From positions 1 to 10,482 of the forward strand of contig JABMRO010000764.1 in the NCBI GenBank assembly GCA_013202635.1: 10,482 nucleotides of DNA. The letters run 5' to 3'. Both the position numbers and the translations under genes were made by a program. Positions within the stretch are counted from its first letter, which is position 1. The number at the start of each line of letters is the position of its first letter. Source of the stretch: Planctomycetota bacterium. Its GTDB lineage: Bacteria; Planctomycetota; Phycisphaerae; Sedimentisphaerales; Anaerobacaceae. Below are positions 6,721-10,482 of the stretch, piece after piece. A model generated the notes under the pieces. It searched no databases and had not been told where the DNA came from. It worked only from the letters and a program-made list of their open reading frames with translations.

Positions 6721-7611
6721 ATGAGAAAGTTGTTTTTTGTTCTGGTTGTGGCAGTGCTCACTGCACCAGTGTGGGCAACGGTTACCATCACTGCCACGGA
6801 CCTGGGCGAAGGAGTAGTCGCGATCGACTATTCGTCGGATGAGACTGAGCTGGTCAGAGCGTTTGCTCTGGACATTACAGTTGATGCCGGCACTATTGAC
6901 GCTATTAGTGATTTCAAGGTAGGTGACGACAACAACGGTTATGGCATTTTCCCGGGTAATTTCAGTCTGTACATTACTGTGGACCCTGCGACCGGTGAGG
7001 TCGGTGATTGGGGTGTGGCCGGTTATTCGCCCGTGGCTGACGGTAATGACCCGGGCGCACTTGGCGGCATGGGTACGAATGGTATCACAATCGAGATGGG
7101 CTCGCTCTATGACACGAAAGCTCCACCCAAGCAGGGCAGGCTCTGCACCGTTACATGTAGCGAACCATGCCTGCTGACTGTTACCACAAATGCAACACGG
7201 GGCAATGTTGTACTGGAAGATGCTTCAGAGGCAGTCGTGGATTTGACCGGGGCAACCAATGTTCAAACCATCATTGGTGCGACTGAGTCATACACAGGTC
7301 CGCACAAAGACGAATGGATTGAAGTAGGTTCGCCTGAGTGCTGGATTGCCAGTATCAATCCGAGACAGTGCCATGGTGACGCAGATGGCGCTTCTCAGGG
7401 TAAAAATAAATACTGGGTATCAACTAATGACCTGGATATCCTGATTGCAGCCTGGAATAAGTCTTTGGAGTCACTGACAGGTAATCAGATTTGCGCTGAT
7501 TTTGACCACCTGTCTCAGGGTAAAAATAAATATCGTGTCTCGACCAATGACCTGGACATCTTGATAGCCAACTGGCAACTTCCCGATGTTCCGGCTCCGG
7601 ACTGTCCGTAG
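6721..7611 (+). CDS. secreted cohesin-like protein with C-terminal dockerin-like repeats
   Basis: The 296-residue precursor has a clear Sec signal peptide (MRKLFFVLVVAVLTAPVWA, cleavage after A19). Residues ~20-190 form a beta-strand-rich domain (VRAFALDITVDAGTIDAISD; GITIEMGSLYDTKAPPKQG; LCTVTCSEPCLLTV) that reads like a cohesin-type sandwich; this is inference. Residues ~219-290 hold two dockerin-like EF-hand units 40 residues apart, beginning D220-A-D222-G and D260-F-D262, each followed by QGKNKY(W/R)VSTNDLDILIA. The Ca-loop carries a ~6-residue insert compared with classical dockerins. AAAGGGG lies 8 bases before the ATG. It is probably an extracellular or surface assembly protein, co-transcribed with the PEP-CTERM gene 105 bases downstream. 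It has no PEP-CTERM motif itself. Confidence 0.85.
   Translation: MRKLFFVLVVAVLTAPVWATVTITATDLGEGVVAIDYSSDETELVRAFALDITVDAGTIDAISDFKVGDDNNGYGIFPGNFSLYITVDPATGEVGDWGVAGYSPVADGNDPGALGGMGTNGITIEMGSLYDTKAPPKQGRLCTVTCSEPCLLTVTTNATRGNVVLEDASEAVVDLTGATNVQTIIGATESYTGPHKDEWIEVGSPECWIASINPRQCHGDADGASQGKNKYWVSTNDLDILIAAWNKSLESLTGNQICADFDHLSQGKNKYRVSTNDLDILIANWQLPDVPAPDCP
7393..7575 (+). repeat. 120-base-period duplication inside the dockerin-like region
   Basis: Copies 7393-7455 and 7513-7575 are offset by exactly 120 bases (40 codons). The first 20 bases are identical, and about 51 of 63 positions match by eye. The protein-level repeat is QGKNKY-x-VSTNDLDILIA. This is an in-frame duplication of an EF-hand-like unit. 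Confidence 0.85.
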
Positions 7612-7716
7612 TGTGGATCTACAGGAGTTTTAGTAATTACAAATTTAAAGAGCCGGGATACTAAAGGGATTGTTGTTTTCGAGATGATTACATCTTCGAA
7701 TCGGAAGGAGATTATG

Positions 7717-8226
7717 ATGAAAAGACTACTATTGCTGATGTTGGTTCTTGGGATGGCATCGTCGGCGAACGCTGTGCTTATTCAAGTCGATGGTCAGGAC
7801 CCTGGTCAGGCTGTTGATATCACTGAAGGTTTCACATCAGTAATCAGCGTTGTAAGTGAGGACACGTCCAGTTGGCTGGGTTATATAATCGTCGAAGAAG
7901 GCGGTACCGGCATCCTGGGCGATGCAGCCAGGCTTGATGCAGCAGGTGACATAGGTACTTTTTCAGTCTATACAGAGGCTGGTTGGGGTGCCGGTTATGA
8001 GCTTACAGTGTCAATGAGTCAGGGAGGTGTTCCCGCTATTGCCGTCGGACCGCAGTTTACGATAAATTACTCAGGTGGTGTTTTAGGAGAAACCGCCAGG
8101 ATTTCACTGTTTCTTGACCCGAGTTATGAGAATCCGGTCGATTCAGTGGCTATCACTATTGTTCCTGAGCCGATGACCGTTATACTGCTTGGTCTTGGGG
8201 GTTTGTTTCTGCGTCGTCGAAAGTAA
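7717..8226 (+). CDS. PEP-CTERM sorting-domain protein
   Basis: A 169-residue exported protein. The signal peptide is MKRLLLLMLVLGMASSANA (cleavage after A19). The middle is beta-rich with Gly/Ser/Thr and no recognisable catalytic motif. The C-terminus has the full tripartite sorting signal: VPEP (149-152), a hydrophobic stretch MTVILLGLGGLFL, and the basic tail RRRK. By family knowledge an exosortase/archaeosortase-like enzyme would cut there and the protein would be surface-attached or released; no exosortase gene is in view. The start at 7717 is chosen because AAGGAG (7705-7710) is 6 bases upstream and the signal peptide begins cleanly; ATGs at 7714 and 7684 are also in frame. It lies between the cohesin-like gene and a strong terminator, so it is probably the last gene of that unit. 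Confidence 0.9.
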   Translation: MKRLLLLMLVLGMASSANAVLIQVDGQDPGQAVDITEGFTSVISVVSEDTSSWLGYIIVEEGGTGILGDAARLDAAGDIGTFSVYTEAGWGAGYELTVSMSQGGVPAIAVGPQFTINYSGGVLGETARISLFLDPSYENPVDSVAITIVPEPMTVILLGLGGLFLRRRK

Positions 8227-8238
8227 ATAAGATTGTTA

Positions 8239-8265
8239 GCCTTGGCCAAGGCCAACATAAGTTGG
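8239..8265. repeat. 14-base palindrome plus adjacent hairpin before the terminator
   Basis: GCCTTGGCCAAGGC (8239-8252) is its own reverse complement. Sharing one base with it, CCAAC (8252-8256), loop ATAA, GTTGG (8261-8265) forms a second small hairpin. Both lie between the PEP-CTERM stop and the main terminator. Confidence 0.6.
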
Positions 8266-8271
8266 TTTGCA

Positions 8272-8305
8272 AAGAGGCAAGTCTTCGGACTTGCTTCTTT
8301 TTTTT
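8272..8305 (+). terminator. strong intrinsic terminator after the PEP-CTERM gene
   Basis: A 12-base stem (8272-8283 with 8288-8299, one G-U pair) is closed by a TTCG loop (UUCG tetraloop) and runs straight into a T run ending at 8305. It ends the surface-protein transcript and separates it from the lipoprotein gene. Confidence 0.93.
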
Positions 8306-8357
8306 GTCTTGCGGGGAGTGTTGAGGTTGCTTAACATTTATAGACGGATTTTGGCCT

Positions 8358-8933
8358 ATGAAAAAAATATTTGTCTTATTGATTTGTGGTTTCTTCGTTT
8401 TTCTGCCCGGCGGCTGTCAGAGTTCGGTCGGGAGTAAAAGCGGCGTCGAAGTAATCATTGACGGCGACGGACGGTTTCCTGAAATTCTTGCTGGCAGATG
8501 GAAAGCGGATAAAGGTGGGTGGGAGATTGTCTTTGAGCCGGATGGGAAGATTTCCTCTGTAGTGGTCAGTCTTGGCGGGGTGAGGATGAAGCCCGGTCAG
8601 GTAACTACAACGCAGATGGTATTGGGCGGTGAAGGGCTGTTCAAGCCGGGCAAGTGGACAGTTCAATACTCGAAGGAGAGACGAGAATTAATCGTTGAGA
8701 TTGCAATAGAGCATTTTCGCGTTGAACTTGGCGATAATGTCGTGCAGGGTAAAACCCGGGATTATTTTGTCGGCTCGGTTTCCGCCGACGGCCGATTGTG
8801 GTGGGCTGACAGATACAAATTTCCCGAATACGTCGTAGATACGAAGAAACATCCGAATTACAAGCTGCCTTTTGACCCTAATGACAGCCCGCGTGAGAGC
8901 TTGGTTTTTCAAAAGGTTATCAACTCACAATAG
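8358..8933 (+). CDS. putative lipoprotein, function unknown
   Basis: A 191-residue protein with MKK, a hydrophobic stretch (IFVLLICGFFVFL), and PGGC with C20, read as a lipobox although proline at -3 is not typical. It is likely a lipid-anchored envelope protein. After the signal, a segment ILAGRWKADKGGWEIVFEPDGKISS (~44-68 in parts) resembles the opening of lipocalin-like beta-barrel domains that measure or bind small ligands, and the remainder is beta-rich with charged turns (KFPEYVVDTKKHPNY). No catalytic motif is recognised. The start has no strong Shine-Dalgarno, but the signal peptide fixes it. It lies 52 bases after a strong terminator, so it needs its own promoter, which I cannot identify. 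It converges with the beta-helix gene, leaving a 38-base gap. Confidence 0.8.
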   Translation: MKKIFVLLICGFFVFLPGGCQSSVGSKSGVEVIIDGDGRFPEILAGRWKADKGGWEIVFEPDGKISSVVVSLGGVRMKPGQVTTTQMVLGGEGLFKPGKWTVQYSKERRELIVEIAIEHFRVELGDNVVQGKTRDYFVGSVSADGRLWWADRYKFPEYVVDTKKHPNYKLPFDPNDSPRESLVFQKVINSQ

Positions 8934-8971
8934 ATTCGATAACGGATTTATTCGTCGCGTCGATTTTTGTT

Positions 8972-10294
8972 TTAGTCACTGACGTTTAGGCCCATTTTTA
9001 CATTTCCCTCGGATTTATTAATGATACGTTCGGAGCCGGTGAAGATATTCTCGGCAATTATGGCTCGGCTGACATCCTTTTGCAGCAGGATGTGCGGCCG
9101 ATCCTGTCGGAATTCACATCCGCGGATCAGTACGGTGCCGCTTTTGGCCTGGATTGCCGGGCGAGAGCGGTCTTTGCCGCCCCATTGGACAAACGTGCAA
9201 TCACTGAAACCGACGGTTCCGGTACCTGCTATCTTTGCGATTTGATTGCACGGGCCCCAGAATGCGCAGTTTACAAAACGAATGCTGCCGGTATTTGTTT
9301 TTTCGATTTCTATCATTGTCGGGTCCGGCCCGTGAAAGGAGACAAATTCACCATTGGTGATTAACAGGCCATAAGGGGCGCAGTGTTCGACGACAAGAGC
9401 GGTGTGGCAATCATCGGCTCCTATCCCGAGGAAGTTGCCGTTGCATTGACCTGACCTGCTTCGTATGAACTTGTAGCCGACTTTGTAACCGAAACAGAAG
9501 GTGTTATAGACGTACTGCCAGTCGGACTTGCCGAATATGAACGCTTCGCCGTTTTCCATTTGCCATTGAAATAATTTCGGTTTCATGCTCCACCAGGGGT
9601 TGAAGTGCACGTTCTCGATGCGTCCGATGTCATATATGTGATCAACCAGAATTCCCCGCCGGATTGGCTGGCCGTGTACGTCGCGAATGAGGTGACGTTC
9701 GTTCCGGCTGGCGTCAATACCGTTGTATGGGTTGAGCATTTCGACTGCGAGAACGGCGGGATTCTTGCCTCGCATGGCGATAGCCCAGGGGTAGGGTTTT
9801 GGAATATCATCCACGTTTTGCTCGGGATAGTATAAGACGACCCCTTTGAGGGTGCTGTTGGTATTGAGAGTGATGAAGGGGGGGCTGTCTTCTTTACCTG
9901 CACCTTCGGTTACCAGAAATGTGGTGCCGTCGTCGGTTGGCTTGGGAAGGCCAGGGTTTCGAATGCCGTTGTGGGCCGGGACTGACTGCCAGATACCTGC
10001 CAGCGTTACGGCCTTTGGTATATTTAAATGGCTGGCGAAGAAGTAGTTACCGCGAGGTGCATAAACTACCCCTCCCCCGGCTTCACCTGCCGCATCCAGT
10101 GCTTTTTGGAAGGCTGCGGTGTCATCTGTTTTCCCATCTCCCAAGGCACCAAAGCTGCGCACATTGAAATCATCTGGGACGGCGGCCAAAATCGGTTTTC
10201 CGGCAAGAACCACGATTGCTAGAAATAGTGATAGTATGAGAACAGATGTGCCGGACTGTTTCAAGATTCTTGCTTTTGGAAGACTACTATACAT
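8972..10294 (-). CDS. secreted right-handed beta-helix protein (pectate-lyase superfamily / GH28-related)
   Basis: A 440-residue protein with a long signal peptide (basic MYSSLPKARILKQSG, hydrophobic core 17-31, cleavage near A37/A38). The mature start has the pectate-lyase-3/GH28-related signature: FNVRSFGALGDGKTDDTAAF (43-62) and GGGVVYAPRGNYFF (73-86). The rest is made of short beta-helix rungs, for example RFVNCAFWGPC, VGFSDCTFVQWGG, VLIRGCEFRQD, AIIAENIFTG. Such proteins usually bind or cleave polysaccharide outside the cell, but I cannot identify catalytic residues here, so the activity is open. AAGGAG lies 8 bases before the ATG at 10294, a good ribosome binding site. It is probably transcribed alone: its upstream neighbour on the same strand is tRNA-Arg, 131 bases away. 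Confidence 0.88.
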   Translation of the reverse strand: MYSSLPKARILKQSGTSVLILSLFLAIVVLAGKPILAAVPDDFNVRSFGALGDGKTDDTAAFQKALDAAGEAGGGVVYAPRGNYFFASHLNIPKAVTLAGIWQSVPAHNGIRNPGLPKPTDDGTTFLVTEGAGKEDSPPFITLNTNSTLKGVVLYYPEQNVDDIPKPYPWAIAMRGKNPAVLAVEMLNPYNGIDASRNERHLIRDVHGQPIRRGILVDHIYDIGRIENVHFNPWWSMKPKLFQWQMENGEAFIFGKSDWQYVYNTFCFGYKVGYKFIRSRSGQCNGNFLGIGADDCHTALVVEHCAPYGLLITNGEFVSFHGPDPTMIEIEKTNTGSIRFVNCAFWGPCNQIAKIAGTGTVGFSDCTFVQWGGKDRSRPAIQAKSGTVLIRGCEFRQDRPHILLQKDVSRAIIAENIFTGSERIINKSEGNVKMGLNVSD

Positions 10295-10354
10295 TTGTTT
10301 TACTCCTTAACCTTTGTTACTCCGGCTTTTTAGTAATATCCGGATTGTTCGTGT

Positions 10355-10368
10355 GGTTTACTTAAACC
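10355..10368. promoter_or_regulatory. 14-base dyad upstream of the beta-helix gene, possible operator
   Basis: GGTTTA-CT-TAAACC is a perfect inverted repeat with a 2-base centre, 61 bases upstream of the gene start. A second, looser inverted repeat TCCGG (10321-10325)/CCGGA (10340-10344) lies nearer the start. Carbohydrate-active genes often have such operators. No -35/-10 pair is convincing, though TATACT can be read on the minus strand near 10391-10396. Confidence 0.35.
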
Positions 10369-10425
10369 CTCAATGTACATTTCCAAGATAAGTATAAGAC
10401 CTTGTATGAGAAAGAATTACAAAAA

Positions 10426-10482
10426 CGCGCCCGGCAGGACTCGAACCTGCAACCTTCGGATTCGAAGTCCGCGACTCTATCC
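10426..10482 (-). tRNA. tRNA-Arg(UCG), 3' part, cut by window edge
   Basis: Minus strand from 10482: end of the D arm (GGATAGAGT), anticodon stem/loop GCGGA-CTTCGAA-TCCGA with anticodon TCG, T arm GCAGG-TTCGAGT-CCTGC, acceptor 3' strand CGGGCGC and discriminator G at 10426. No CCA is encoded; TTTTTG follows. The closing pair of the anticodon stem appears to be G27-A43, a mismatch. Confidence 0.92.

Noticed and set aside
8934..8971. T-rich gap between the convergent lipoprotein and beta-helix genes as a two-way terminator
   Set aside because: A T run exists (gatttttgtttt), but I find only 3-4 bp of stem in front of it, too weak to call.
1..10482. CRISPR arrays, insertion sequences, prophage or defence genes
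   Set aside because: No regularly spaced repeats, terminal inverted repeats around a transposase, or recognisable phage or defence proteins are present.

Overview
This window most likely comes from a planctomycete of the Phycisphaerae/Sedimentisphaerales type, probably environmental and anaerobic. That placement is an inference from gene style, not from a marker gene. It rests on a PEP-CTERM protein with a short VPEP...RRRK tail, a secreted cohesin-like protein with a planctomycete-style dockerin-like tail, a secreted beta-helix protein of the pectate-lyase superfamily, a large exported TPR protein, and a clostridial-type ferredoxin. Base composition is moderate, and tRNA genes without encoded CCA flank both edges.

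Left part, all on the minus strand. The 5' half of tRNA-Glu(UUC) runs off the left edge. Eight bases upstream of it is a 57-residue 2[4Fe-4S] ferredoxin. Next comes a ~794-residue exported protein of unknown function (helical repeats, a beta-rich domain, a HEAT-like tail). Then come two cell-wall genes, rodA (SEDS glycosyltransferase) followed by murJ (lipid II flippase), 76 bases apart and probably one transcription unit. The spacer between them holds a perfect GC-rich palindrome.

Middle part. A ~730-base gene-free stretch (5993-6720) separates the minus-strand wall genes from a plus-strand surface-protein cluster. It contains a good sigma70-type promoter (TTGAAA-17-TATGAT), a ~265-base leader with possible RNA structure and tiny ORFs, and AT-rich DNA.

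Right part. The plus-strand cluster has a secreted cohesin-like/dockerin-like protein and a PEP-CTERM protein, closed by a strong UUCG-loop terminator. A putative lipoprotein of unknown function follows. Convergent to it on the minus strand is a secreted beta-helix protein with a clean ribosome binding site and a 14-base dyad upstream. The right edge cuts through tRNA-Arg(UCG).

Functionally the window joins cell-envelope synthesis (RodA, MurJ) with exported or surface proteins. I see no phage, transposase, CRISPR array or defence genes. The least explained pieces are the structured leader upstream of the surface-protein cluster, the palindromic element between rodA and murJ, the ferredoxin/tRNA-Glu arrangement, and the large exported repeat protein.
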